Shown: one piece after another, positions 54,639-63,268 of the stretch | How the letters are laid out: each line of letters opens with the position of its first letter | Numbering within the stretch: the stretch's first letter is position 1 | From: Meghimatium bilineatum | Taxonomy: Eukaryota; Mollusca; Gastropoda; Stylommatophora; Philomycidae | Assembly: GCA_034231615.1 (NCBI GenBank) | Contig: CM067304.1 | Location: 21,386,589 to 21,450,588 of the forward strand | Direction of reading: 5' to 3' | DNA: 64,000 bases | Notes under the pieces: model-generated | Told to the model about the DNA's origin: nothing | What the model saw: only the letters and a program-made list of their open reading frames with translations | The model's database searches: none | Translations under genes and position numbers: made by a program

Positions 54639-56057
54639 ATGCCTACTGTCAAGCAGTTGTAGGAGCAAGCAAAGAGTTACGGGTTGGACAACTACTCAAA
54701 ACTGCAGAAGCCCGCCTTGGTTCAATTAATAACCAAAGCTGTGGACAAAGAGCGCCGGGTACGCCTTAAAAGGACCCACAAGACAGGTCGCTATGAGTCT
54801 ATTCTCGGCCGGTGGAACCCCGGTGAAGAAGCTCAAAGGCTATGTGATTTAAACCAATTTGAAAAGGAGGTTGATCTGTCCTTGCGCGCACGAAAATATG
54901 AACAGGCTGCCAAGCGCAATCCAAAACTTCGACTGCCAGCTCTGAGAAAGTTTATTGCACAAAGCAGCTTGCAAAGTAAAGCCAGGTCGGTATTTGCTCC
55001 CATCCATCGCAGAGGAGAGACCCCAGCTCAACTCATCACAAGGGAGGGTGAGAGACTTCTTCAGGAGCTCATTCCTCAAGATGGTGAAATCCGAGGTAGA
55101 TGTGTCGTAACCTGGAAATTCTTCCGAGGTCTACAGAGCTCCATTTTCGACCGTGCGATGGAGAAGGTACCTGAGCTGACCACGGCTTTCTACCTCAGAC
55201 ATAGTTTCACAATTCAACTCCAGCACATTGAGAATGGTAAAATCATGCTGTTCCACCCAAATGTGCGTGGTAGCCACCGTGGCAGTCCAAACTTATTGAC
55301 AACACAGGCCGCAGCTCGCCTGTGGTTAGAGGAAAAAGAAAATGCCCATTTGGCTGAAGTCATTAGGACTAATACGAAGTGGGTTTTCTTATGCTGGGTA
55401 CAAGTTGAGTTCAAACTTGTTCAACAGTTCGTTGGTAGGAAACGGCTAATTACCCGCCTTGCTGCGAAATAAACATGGTCTCGTTGCACTGGACACCTTC
55501 AATGATAATTTCTGTTTATTTCGTTGTCTAGCCGTTCATCAGGGAGCCAGACCAGACCGTTGTTGTGATAAAGCGCGCGAACTAGCGAAAACTTACTACA
55601 GAAATATTTCCTATAAGATACCCCTTTCAGATTTTGAATATCTTGAGGAGCATTTCCGCCTCGGTATTCGTGTTTATACGCCGAGTGAGGATGGGACCTG
55701 GAAGCTCATAAGACAACCAGCGCAGTAAGTGCCCTCTGCAGTAAGTGTTATTTCGTGGATGGGGAGAAGTGTAAATGCGACAAAAAGAACTGTTTACCAG
55801 AAAGATGCCATAAGAAAGCCAAGCACTCGAGCAAAGGGATGTCTGCGCGGCTCAACAGCCTGACCTGGGAGCGTTACAAGGCTACTTTGCTAGGTAATAA
55901 GGACCAGGCTGAGAACCGAGGGTTCCGTATGCATAACGGGCAGATGAATACCTACCACCAAGAAAAGCTCGGGCTTAGTGTTTATTATGACAAGCGACGG
56001 GTCCTGCCAGACGGAATCCACACTGAACTAATTGAGTACATACTCACCGCTGTCTAG
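54639..56057 (+). pseudogene. Protein-primed DNA polymerase B, middle deleted
   Basis: The N-terminal part begins at ATG 54639 with a SAP-like start, meets an in-frame TAG at 54660-54662, and then runs open to 55472. It shifts frame to 55728 with LVALDTFNDNFCLFRCLAVH, a block typical of the Polinton polymerase N-terminal region. From 55755 the frame resumes at the extreme C-terminus (CHKKAKHSSKGMSARLNSLT, ENRGFRMHNG, GLSVYYDKRRVLPDGIHT). The exonuclease and the palm motifs that bind metal are absent, so several hundred codons are gone. A 10-bp direct repeat GCAGTAAGTG (55722-55731 and 55738-55747) lies near the junction. It cannot make an active polymerase. Confidence 0.88.
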
Positions 56058-56100
56058 TGAGAATCCTATCTGGTGAAATGGGTCGCTTTCTCACCGAGAT

Positions 56101-56364
56101 CTACCTCGCGATATCGTATATATGTTTACCTTGGAATTCAATAACATCCCCACGCCGTTTCTCCTTGGTTACTAGGTCAAGTATACCAGTGAACATAGTA
56201 TCATCGGCACTAGAGGCGAGTGCTACACTCTGAATTTCAACCCAAAAGCGCTTGTTAGAAGTACCAATTTTGGCAAAGTCTCCAGGTGCCAAGTTCAGTA
56301 GGGCATTGTCTGCCTGGAGCAAGGATCCGGGGCACTGTTGATGCTGGGCTTCAACTAAGATCAT
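56101..56364 (-). CDS. Small Polinton protein next to integrase
   Basis: An intact 87-codon frame. The core reads LAPGDFAKIGTSNKRFWVEI, then FTGILDLVT and GDVIEFQGKHIYDI, an all-beta, barrel-like pattern of short strands. It lies directly downstream of the integrase on the same strand (22 bp from its stop), so it is probably co-transcribed. Proteins with GDxxKxGxxxxRFWV cores are common beside integrases in these elements. I cannot give a function. Confidence 0.6.
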   Translation of the reverse strand: MILVEAQHQQCPGSLLQADNALLNLAPGDFAKIGTSNKRFWVEIQSVALASSADDTMFTGILDLVTKEKRRGDVIEFQGKHIYDIAR

Positions 56365-56386
56365 TGTCTACAAATATACTGAGTTG

Positions 56387-57400
56387 TTAAGTGTTCAATT
56401 GTCTGGTGAGAATCTTATCCGGAGGTAATTCTGTCTCTTCAGGAACAATCATTAGCTCTTCCCGTACAAACCCTCGCTGGGGGCCATCTTCGAGATGGTA
56501 TACCGCAGGCTGCCCGTCGTGCCGCACAACGTTCCGCACTAAATGCGTGGTGACACTCCATATTGGATCCGTCGCTCGTCTTCGTCCGCCCTCCAACTCA
56601 CCCGGCTGGTATAAATACCGAATCCGAGCATCGGAAGGGATAAGCTGTTCCTTGAGTCCTACAGGCCTACCAGGCACTATAGAGGAAGGTTGTGTTGTCA
56701 CTTTCTGGAGTTTGATTGCATCCACGGGCTTCTTACCCGTCAGCCGGGTCGGCTCATTGTTTAAGGCCGCATCGACAGCTGGGAGCCGTGCCACCCACTC
56801 TATAGACCTGTCAGAAGCCCCACGGGCAGCAAGCAGCAACTCTTGAGCGTACTGGTGTCCAAACAAGCGCTCTAAAAGAGTCAGGTTCCATCTTTCGACT
56901 ATACCCTGATCTCGGTGAATCTCGGGTCGGCCGCGCCGAATTGACGTCTTATGTTTCGCCATGTGTTGAAACTGAACCCATAAACTTTCTTCCAGGGTCA
57001 ACCTGGAGCAGTTTTGGAAAAACTAGAGGCCCCCTTCTGTAAACCCTCTCGAATGCAGCCGCAACCTCTTCGGATGATTTCGTTGTCAGAGGTTCCGCTG
57101 CTTTATACCTGGAGGCAACATCGGCCAAGGTCAAGGCATACTTAAAGGTGCGCCGGCCAACTTTGTTGTGGGACAAATATAATAAATCCGCTTGGTGCAC
57201 TTCATTCGGTGTTGGTACATCAAACATTGGACTCGGCGAGGGGCTGGCAGATAGACTTGCCAGATAGTCTGCTTTTTTAGCCATTCCCGGACATCACTTT
57301 CAGAAACTTTAGCCTTCGCAGCAAGCCTCTTGACAGCTGAAAGACCTCGCCAGTAGCCCTTGGGGCTGTAGTATATACGTGATAGCTTACTCTCTATACA
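56387..57400 (-). pseudogene. Retroviral-type (DDE) integrase, two frameshifts
   Basis: Three frames follow one another on the - strand. The N-terminal helical region is near 57380-57240 (YYSPKGYWRGLSAVKRLAAK, VREWLKKQTIWQVYLPAP). The first part of the catalytic core, 57284-56949, has NEVHQADLLYLSH with the first Asp and LQVDPGRKFMGSV with the second. The third part, 57001-56387, has IHRDQGIVERWNLTLLERLF with the Glu. It is followed by AALNNEPTRLTGKKPVDAI and an SH3/chromo-like end with YHLEDGPQRGFVREEL. All three catalytic acids of the DDE triad survive, but two shifts (near 57235 and 56960) split the gene. Confidence 0.92.
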
Positions 57401-57478
57401 GATAACTATGGTTACGCACGCCTCCAATACGCGAACGATGACCCATACCAAAACGTGATTTAGTCGCCATTAGCGCAG

Positions 57479-57958
57479 TTACAGCCCTTGCGTCCGTTCT
57501 CTACCACTAGGGGCGTCTGATAGTGTGATCTGCGACAAAGCAGCGGCAAGAACATCGTCGGCCCTATTGCGACCTTCGGTATCTTTGTTGGTAGCATATG
57601 CTAAATCGTGTTTCAAACAAGCCCGATCGAGCTGTTTGACCCCCTGGTAACCCTGGGACAAGCGTTTTTCAAGTTTTGTGTAAGAACCGCAGAACGAATA
57701 CTTTCCAGTGTTTTGAAACGTGCCGCGCGGGACATCCTCGGATGGTACACCTTTGGGTAGACGCATATGCATCTCCGGCAGCGGTAAAGCATTCAGTGCT
57801 TTATTTAGCAGGCCACCACCCCGGCGCAGAGGTAGAATCTGGTATTTCGTAGCCATACAGATAGTACAGATACCTGCCAAGGCAGGTCGTCCATTCTTCA
57901 GAGTCACCGTTTTCTCCTTCGAAGTCGGAGTTAAACGTTTGCACCGAAGACAATACAT
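57479..57958 (-). CDS. Zn-ribbon plus phospholipase A2-like protein
   Basis: An intact 159-codon frame. It begins MYCLRCKRLT, with a second pair GICTIC, which together make a CxxC...CxxC zinc ribbon like the one at the start of adintovirus/Polinton and some adenovirus-like proteins. Residues ~95-140 hold GSYTKLEKRLSQG and LDRACLKHDLAYATNKDTEG. HDLAY fits the HDxxY catalytic motif of parvovirus VP1-type phospholipase A2, which helps particles leave endosomes. The calcium-loop part (CGSYT) departs from the usual glycine-rich form, so activity is doubtful. Transcribed with integrase. Confidence 0.8.
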   Translation of the reverse strand: MYCLRCKRLTPTSKEKTVTLKNGRPALAGICTICMATKYQILPLRRGGGLLNKALNALPLPEMHMRLPKGVPSEDVPRGTFQNTGKYSFCGSYTKLEKRLSQGYQGVKQLDRACLKHDLAYATNKDTEGRNRADDVLAAALSQITLSDAPSGRERTQGL

Positions 57959-58275
57959 CGTTTATATACACTGCTAGCGGCAAAGTCCATATGGAAATCA
58001 TCAATCTGGACTCTGAGGTAAAGCAAGCCGCCCCGCAGCACCATTGGTTATTACCGAACAGCATTCGTTGCGTGATCGTAGGGCCGTAAATTCTTAAAAT
58101 TCTTTACCGAGTGCACGGCTGAGCAGCACAGATTCTGCGTTATAGATCTAACCAGCCCGGTCTATGACGGCAAGTATCGATGTGGTTTTGATCGGTTTTA
58201 TATCCCGAAGTCATCCATTTAAAGTGTCGTTATGGTTTAATAATGATGCATTATAACTTGTATGCATAACATATA
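57959..58275. promoter_or_regulatory. Divergent intergenic region of the Polinton
   Basis: 317 bp between the - strand PLA2/integrase block and the + strand capsid cassette. It should contain promoters for both directions. TATAAC/TATATAC-like AT-rich patches occur on the right (58240-58275). No specific element could be fixed. Confidence 0.45.
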
Positions 58276-59306
58276 ATGATGCGCCCTAAGCTATCGAGCC
58301 CGGAAGAACGCGATAGGCTCGTTCAGGAATTCCTAAAGAGTCGAGAACTTGTGCGGCAGTGGTTCGAAAATAAAGCTCTTGGTAAAGTCAGTTTACAAGA
58401 AGCGGCCGAATTATTTAAACCCATAACCTCAGAGACGCAAAAACAGATAGCAGCAAGTACAGACCAGACTAAAGAGCTCCGAAAATTTGTTGATGCACTA
58501 GCATCCGTGCCCAGACCACAGCCTTTGGCCTTAGAAGAACCTGAAAAGGAGGAGCGGCGGATTCCGTCTACTATAGTTATGAACCCCGATCAGGACCTCG
58601 ATATCGAGGTTATTAAACGCTATGAATTTGAACCTCCGAGCAAGCTAAATCATAGGGATTCGAGTTCTATCAAGAAGATCATTGATAATGTTAACAGTAC
58701 CAACAGATACCGTATTGGTGGGGCTAAACATAAAAAAGGCATTTCGGCGAGTGATAAAGAGATTCTTACCCGAGATAAAAATGATTTGAAGGCCTACAGA
58801 AAACGACTTCGGCTCCTTATAGAGGTTTATAATCTTGCGGAGCCTGCCACTGGCAGCGGACTGAAGCTAAAGAGGGACCGGTTTGGGTCCCTTCTCAATC
58901 GATCCTGTGGCTTTGCAAGCGGGATGCCTGCGGGCGTTCAACGGTGGGGACCTTGTGCTCGAGGGACCAGCAGATGAAACGTTATACGCCCTCCTCACAT
59001 AGCGTTTTGTAAAATCAAAGCAATATTCTCCCGATGCAGTTAACACATTTAGGCGGCCAGCAGAGCATGCCGGCTTACCTTTACACGGACGAAAAAGCAA
59101 AAAAACATCAACTCATTAGGGGCGGGGAGATACACTATTACAGTGACCCAGAGGTCCTTGTTAGCCGGCTGCAGTTACTGGCGGCCTCTCGACAAGCTGG
59201 CAACACAGGCCTTGACAATGAGATATCAGCTATCTTAGATGAGCTACACAACAGCGGGGCGGTCCCAAAACATTTGATAGTGGAATTAAACAAAGCGCTA
59301 CTCTAG
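58276..59306 (+). pseudogene. Polinton hypothetical protein, frameshifted
   Basis: The first 195 or so codons are open and begin MMRPKLSSPEERDRLVQEFL, then ITSETQKQIAASTDQTKEL (coiled-coil-like), SIKKIIDNVNSTNRYRIGG and RKRLRLLIEVYNL. After ATGSGLKLKRDRFGSL (about 58893) the frame shifts; the shifted frame has GGDLVLEGPADETLYALLT and then a TAG (about 58998). Further shifts lead to the tail VSRLQLLAASRQAGNTGLDN and ISAILDELHNSGAV ending at 59306. The order is that of a common Polinton virion-cassette protein of unknown role. The tail is duplicated in the next gene. Confidence 0.75.
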
Positions 59307-59322
59307 GAATACACTCATGGAT
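59161..59322. repeat. Gene-tail duplication, copy 1
   Basis: About 160 bp repeated at 59597-59758 (offset 436 bp). Both copies end with GTGGAATTAAACAAAGCGCT, a stop codon and GGAATACACTCATGGA. Confidence 0.9.
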
Positions 59323-59742
59323 AGTGCGAGCAAGGAAGAGGAGCCCCCCTATTTTAGACGACTTCGTTGTGCGATAGTCAGCTGTGTAGAAGATCTGGCG
59401 TTCGTGAAGGTGTTATGGGAGGAAGTCGTACGCCGGCAGCGCTCTAAAGCGGTTTTATTCAAGCCCGAGAATTCCTTTTCTTTAGTATCACGACAGCATG
59501 TGATAGACGTTATATCGCCAGATCGAATACTTAGTGCGATAGATTATTTTAATCGGATGAGACCTAGCTGTGACAATATGGAATACACTCACCTGGTTAG
59601 ACGGTTGCAGTTACTGACGACCTCGAAGCTAGCTGGGAGACACGGCCTTGGTAAGGAGATATCCGCTATTCTATATGAACTCCAAGACAGTGGGGCGGTT
59701 CACAAAAACGTGATAGTGGAATTAAACAAAGCGCTATTCTAG
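59317..59742 (+). CDS. Polinton hypothetical protein sharing the preceding tail
   Basis: An intact 141-codon frame. Residues 1-90 (MDSASKEEEPPYFRRLRCAI, AVLFKPENSFSLVSRQHVID, ILSAIDYFNRMRPSCDN) are not recognised. Residues ~95-141 (VRRLQLLTTSKLAGRHGLGK, ILYELQDSGAV, IVELNKALF) are a diverged copy of the end of the gene before it. The similarity continues through the stop and the spacer GGAATACACTCATGGA, which points to a local DNA duplication with a 436-bp offset. Confidence 0.65.
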   Translation: MDSASKEEEPPYFRRLRCAIVSCVEDLAFVKVLWEEVVRRQRSKAVLFKPENSFSLVSRQHVIDVISPDRILSAIDYFNRMRPSCDNMEYTHLVRRLQLLTTSKLAGRHGLGKEISAILYELQDSGAVHKNVIVELNKALF

Positions 59743-59758
59743 GAATACACTCATGGAG
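59597..59758. repeat. Gene-tail duplication, copy 2
   Basis: Second copy of the unit at 59161-59322; about three quarters identical by eye, with the last ~40 bp almost unchanged. Confidence 0.9.
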
Positions 59759-60517
59759 GACATTCTCAGAGACATTAGAGATCTCCTGTCGCAAAAGGAG
59801 AGTATATCTTTTGTGGTTTCTTCCGACACGACTGCCTGGACGACCGACATCTCTCTGCCTCTGTATTTGGATCCAAAGAAAAAATATGAGTTGGCTCTCG
59901 TTAACCTCGAAACGTACAATTCCATCCCCAATATCGGGAAATCCAAGCTTTGTGTACAGCTCCGACGGTGGCCAAAATTGGAAAACAATAGTCCTACCTG
60001 AGGGCAGTTACGAGCTTTCCCATATTTGCGCCGAGATACAGTCGCAGCTGAGAACCAACGGTGACTGAGATGGTACTGAGAAGAAACATTTCATAACCAT
60101 AGGGGATAATAGTGCTACCTTGAGGGCCTACATATACATCAAAAACGGTTATAAAGTAGACCTACGTGCTAGCACTATCAGGACAACCTAGGTTTTGAGC
60201 CTCAGATTCTTGACAGTGGCTATCATTATGGGGAAAGCCCAGTAGACATCCTTACTGTAGACAGTATCCTGGTCAATTGTGATCTCGTCACTGGGTCTTA
60301 CCAAAATGGTACCCAGTCGCTTGTAGTGTACAGCTTCTTTCCCGATATGGGGCATGGGCACAAAGTATTAGAAAACCCTAATAATCTCGTATATCTTCCA
60401 GTAGGACAAACCGGTAACATATCTCGTATACGACTGTGGCTAACTGATCAGGACAGCAACCAATTAAACCTCCGCGGGGAAACAGTTACAATTGGACTAC
60501 ACCTTCGCAGTATTTAA
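59753..60517 (+). pseudogene. Penton-type minor capsid protein, frameshifted
   Basis: Starts MEDILRDIRDLLSQ at an ATG that overlaps the conserved spacer CACTCATGG. The N-terminal jelly-roll strands (DISLPLYLDPKKKYELALVN, LETYNSIPNIG) are open to about 59930. The frame then shifts to one with VYSSDGGQNWKTIVLPEGSY and meets a stop near 60066. A last open part (60326-60517) has YSFFPDMGHGHKVLENPNN, LVYLPVG and LWLTDQDSNQLNLRGETV. This is the single jelly-roll vertex protein found beside the major capsid protein in Polintons. At least three breaks. Confidence 0.85.
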
Positions 60518-60518
60518 A

Positions 60519-60917
60519 ATGTTGGTATTTCAACGTAGAAAGAGACAACGGCGCTATGTAATCGGTGGGGGTCTCACGGGTCTGGTGGACTGGAGATCCA
60601 TTACGCGAGCTATTGGAGCTGCCGGAAGATTTCTAGCCAACAACAAGGAAACTATAAAAAATGTCGCCGACGTCACAGACACCGTGGTAAAAACCGGGGC
60701 TACAACCGCACCAGCCATCAAGAATGTTATTAACGCCGTAAGAGCAAAACACACAGCAAAAGCCCCAGAGAAAGTACTCTCCGAAAAGAGTAAGGAAATT
60801 TTGGCACAGAAGGCACGTCCCGTGGTGGTACAGAGTGCCGATATTAACAGTCGAGTAGCGGGGGCTGGCTTCAAAAAGCTGGGGGGGGGGACGCCGGTAA
60901 CTTCCATCTTCATTTAA
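60519..60917 (+). CDS. Small basic Polinton virion-cassette protein
   Basis: The natural ATG at 60519 gives about 132 residues. A strongly basic start MLVFQRRKRQRR is followed by GGGLTGLVDWRSITRAIGAA, then Ala/Val/Thr-rich helix, a Lys-rich stretch and a GAGFKKLGGGTPVTSIFI end. The frame is open, although the poly-G run near 60884 is a likely site of slippage, and the last residues may be out of frame. Basic, helix-rich proteins at this position resemble core or pVI-like proteins of related viruses. That is position and composition only; function unknown. Confidence 0.6.
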   Translation: MLVFQRRKRQRRYVIGGGLTGLVDWRSITRAIGAAGRFLANNKETIKNVADVTDTVVKTGATTAPAIKNVINAVRAKHTAKAPEKVLSEKSKEILAQKARPVVVQSADINSRVAGAGFKKLGGGTPVTSIFI

Positions 60918-60943
60918 ATACTTGTAAATCATCTGTAAATAAC

Positions 60944-60945
<2 letters not shown>

Positions 60946-60981
<36 letters not shown>
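60946..60981. repeat. GA microsatellite abutting the capsid gene start
   Basis: (GA)n of about 18 units running directly into the ATG of the major capsid gene (GAGAGATGGCAGAGGAG). Confidence 0.95.
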
Positions 60982-60987
<6 letters not shown>

Positions 60988-62311
60988 GAGGAGACGATAA
61001 AAAAAATTAAGACACACGATGCCGCATTAGATATCACAGACCCCCCAAAGGAGGATTCAAGCGTCGAAGAGTTTGTTTATCGCGCATACGAGCCACAGAA
61101 CTGTACCGCGATTAACCAGGGGCAGGACATTTGAATCTTCGCGCCTGCCGAGGATATCTATACAAACCCCTCCCAAAGCTACCTCTTTGTCGGGGGCGTT
61201 TTGGAACCGGCCTCAAAAGGGCGAGACGTACAATAATGCATCGCCAGTATCGTTATGCAACAATGCGGTGCCATTCATGTTTAGCCGCCTCCGATATCAA
61301 ATTAACGGTATAGACGTAGAAAATATCAATTACCCTGGCGTAGCATCTACGCTTAGAGGCCTTCTCTCCTACGGGGACGATTTTTCAAAAGCCGAGGGGT
61401 TGAACATGTGTTAGCATAAGGACACCACGAACGAGGCTGATTCATCTAATATCGGTTGGGAGTTACGGCGTAACTTCACCATTGCTAAGCCAAAGCTGCC
61501 CGGCTCGTTCGAATTTTGCGTACCATTTAAGCACCTTTTCGGCTTCGGCGAGGACTATCGTCGGGTACTGTACGAAGTCACACAAAGGCTGATACTTATG
61601 CGCCAGGGGGACAGCTTAGATGCAATATTTCATGAAACCAAAGCCCCCGACGGCATGATCACACTGACGAAGCTTGTGTGGTACATACCACACGTAAAAC
61701 CGTCCTTGCATTACCAGAACGAGCTCCTGAAAACTATTCAAGCCAAAAAAGAAGTTTCAATAGCCTTCCGTGCCGTTCAATGCGACAGTACTCCTGTCCC
61801 CTCCAAAAACACCTCTTTCCCCTAGACGCTCTCTGTTGCGAAGGGTTCAGAGAAACCAAGATGGCTTCTTGTCGCTTTCCAAACAGCTCGCTCTGGTAGC
61901 CAGACTCTTAACCCGGCCTTATTTGACCATGTGAATGTAAAGAAAATTTACGCAACAGTTAATAGCCGGCAATACCCCTCCATCGACGTACCTGAAATTA
62001 ACTTTGCTCAGCTAGAGATATCAAGAGCTTATAGAATGTTACGCGATTTCAAAGAAGCATATTACGGGGTCACTGAGCATGAGTCGTCGAACCAAATAAC
62101 TCCAGTCGAATTCGTGGATCGGTATCCTATCTTTGTTATCGATGTCCGACACCAACCTGAAAAATTAAATGATGGTGCTGCACAAAGTATCCGAATCGAC
62201 GTTACATTTGACTCTAATGTACCCGAGAACACAATGGCTTACGCAGTTCTCATATCCGATTGTCTAATGCTGCTAAAATCGGATGGCAGTAAATTCAACG
62301 CATTATATTAG
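60982..62311 (+). pseudogene. Double jelly-roll major capsid protein, broken
   Basis: ATG at 60982 opens with MAEETIKKIKTHDAALDITD, then EEFVYRAYEPQNCTAINQGQ and an early stop (61131-61133). Further stops and shifts fall near 61230, 61412 and 61824. Recognisable parts: VPFMFSRLRYQINGIDVENI, FKHLFGFGEDYRRVLYEVTQ, LVWYIPHVKPSLHYQNELLK, and a well-kept C-terminal jelly roll (61931-62311) with QYPSIDVPEINFAQLEISRA, FVIDVRHQPE and NTMAYAVLISDCLMLL. Length and order fit the Polinton capsid protein that forms trimeric capsomers. Not translatable as one protein. Confidence 0.92.
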
Positions 62312-62383
62312 AAATATAGACTCATGCTGAATACATTAGAAATATAGCCTCGTGCTGAATATATTATAAATATAGACTCATGT
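62311..62383 (+). promoter_or_regulatory. Triplicated spacer with start-site motif
   Basis: Three copies of a ~27-bp unit (ATTAGAAATATAGACTCATG plus CTGAATAC), the last of which supplies the ATG of the next gene at 62380. Similar AATA-A-CTCATG sequence precedes the genes at 59317 and 59753. It may be a late-promoter or initiator element. Confidence 0.6.
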
Positions 62384-62818
62384 CGAAACGTCGGGCCGAT
62401 TACACCTCCTTTGGGGGTTACCCTTACAGAGGGACAGCAAGAGACAATAGCGAAGGCTGCCCAAGCGGGGGTAGGCGTTACTATCCGGCTTACGAACGAA
62501 CAGCTGCCCGGGAAAGACTCACTCGTGTTAACGAAGCGTCAAATAGCCCACTTTGTGAAGAAACAGGCTTCTGGTACAGGGGCTGAAGTAACGCTTTCGA
62601 AATCACAATTAAAACACATGGTCAAAAAGGGAGGCTTTTTGCCTCTATTACCGCTAATATTAGGAGGATTGGCCGCTGCAGGATCTCTAGCTGGCGGCAG
62701 TGCCGCCATTGCGAAGCCTGTCGTGGACAAGAAGGCGAGTGCCCGGGCTCAAGCTGAGGCGGAACGGCACAACCGTGAAGTCGAAGCGCAGCTGCGTGGA
62801 TCGGGTTTGTTCTTATAA
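62380..62818 (+). pseudogene. Ala/Gly-rich membrane-active-type Polinton protein, one frameshift
   Basis: ATG 62380 begins MSKRRADYTSFGG; within the G run at 62413-62417 the frame shifts. The shifted frame reads GVTLTEGQQETIAKAAQAGV, GVTIRLTNEQL, LVLTKRQIAHFVKKQ, LSKSQLKHMVKKGGFLPLLP and LILGGLAAAGSLAGGSAAIA. It ends RGSGLFL. A hydrophobic GGLAAAGSLAGGSAAIA helix next to a basic stretch suits a membrane-active virion protein. This gene is regular in the cassette between capsid and protease. A single-base error of the G run would restore the frame; I cannot tell error from mutation. Confidence 0.75.
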
Positions 62819-62883
62819 AAAAACAGGAGGCTGCTGTCCTAAATGTAAATGCTCCGGGCTGTACCTGGGACCTCAAAAAAAAA

Positions 62884-63268
62884 ATGAATAAGGTTCCGCT
62901 GAGTGATAACAATATCCGTCAATCTGCCCGGGGGATACCTCACTTCCGGGGGGTGTTTATGCGGGACAGCCTGCCACAGAAAGTATTGCCTGTAGAATGT
63001 GGTGTCGTTAATCTCGACGATAGCGCTGGCCCCGGCACCGACTGGGTAGCATATTACAAAAGAGGACGCGAAGCCATTTATTTCGACAGCTATGGGCTCG
63101 ATCCAAATCCGAGAGCTCGTTCATTATCTGCGATGCTCAATTCAAACACAGACATTTCAATTGCAAGGGCCAGAAGATGTTATATGTGGTCACCTATGCC
63201 TCCACGTGCTACACCGGCTTGCTGCTGGGGACTCTTTTAAGGACATCGTTCTTAAATTATTCAATTGA
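62884..63268 (+). pseudogene. Adenain-like cysteine protease, frameshifted
   Basis: Starts MNKVPLSDNNIRQSARGIPH, then FRGVFMRDSLPQKVLPVECG and VNLDDSAGPGTDWVAYYKRG. In this family the residue before WVAYY is the catalytic His; here it is Asp (TDWVAYY), so the site is altered. YFDSYGLDPNP follows. The frame shifts near 63140. The shifted frame holds the catalytic Cys block ICGHLCL and runs to a stop at 63266-63268. Adenain-type proteases mature capsid proteins. The missing His and the shift each make this copy inactive. No packaging ATPase follows. Confidence 0.88.

Larger units (their letters stand above)
54240..63268 (+). mobile_element. Polinton/Maverick (adintovirus-like) element, decayed
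   Basis: About 9 kb with the gene set that defines Polintons: protein-primed DNA polymerase B, retroviral-type integrase, double jelly-roll major capsid protein, penton-type minor capsid protein and adenain-like protease. A Zn-ribbon/PLA2-like protein of the kind found in adintoviruses is also present. The polymerase lacks its middle, no FtsK-HerA packaging ATPase is seen, and most genes carry frameshifts or stops. Neither terminal inverted repeats nor a 6-bp target duplication was found, so both ends are approximate and the right end is probably lost with the ATPase. Complete Polintons are usually 15-20 kb. Confidence 0.93.

Noticed and set aside
56391-56846. 151-codon + strand frame in the Polinton
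   Set aside because: Shadow of the integrase gene on the opposite strand, which has the DDE-type motifs.
60554-61037. - strand frames opposite the basic protein and capsid start
   Set aside because: Antisense shadows; low-complexity Ser/Leu stretch comes from the GA microsatellite.
54240-63268. Adenovirus or herpesvirus integration
   Set aside because: Shared protease and jelly-roll capsid ancestry, but the integrase, protein-primed polymerase pieces and gene order are those of Polintons.
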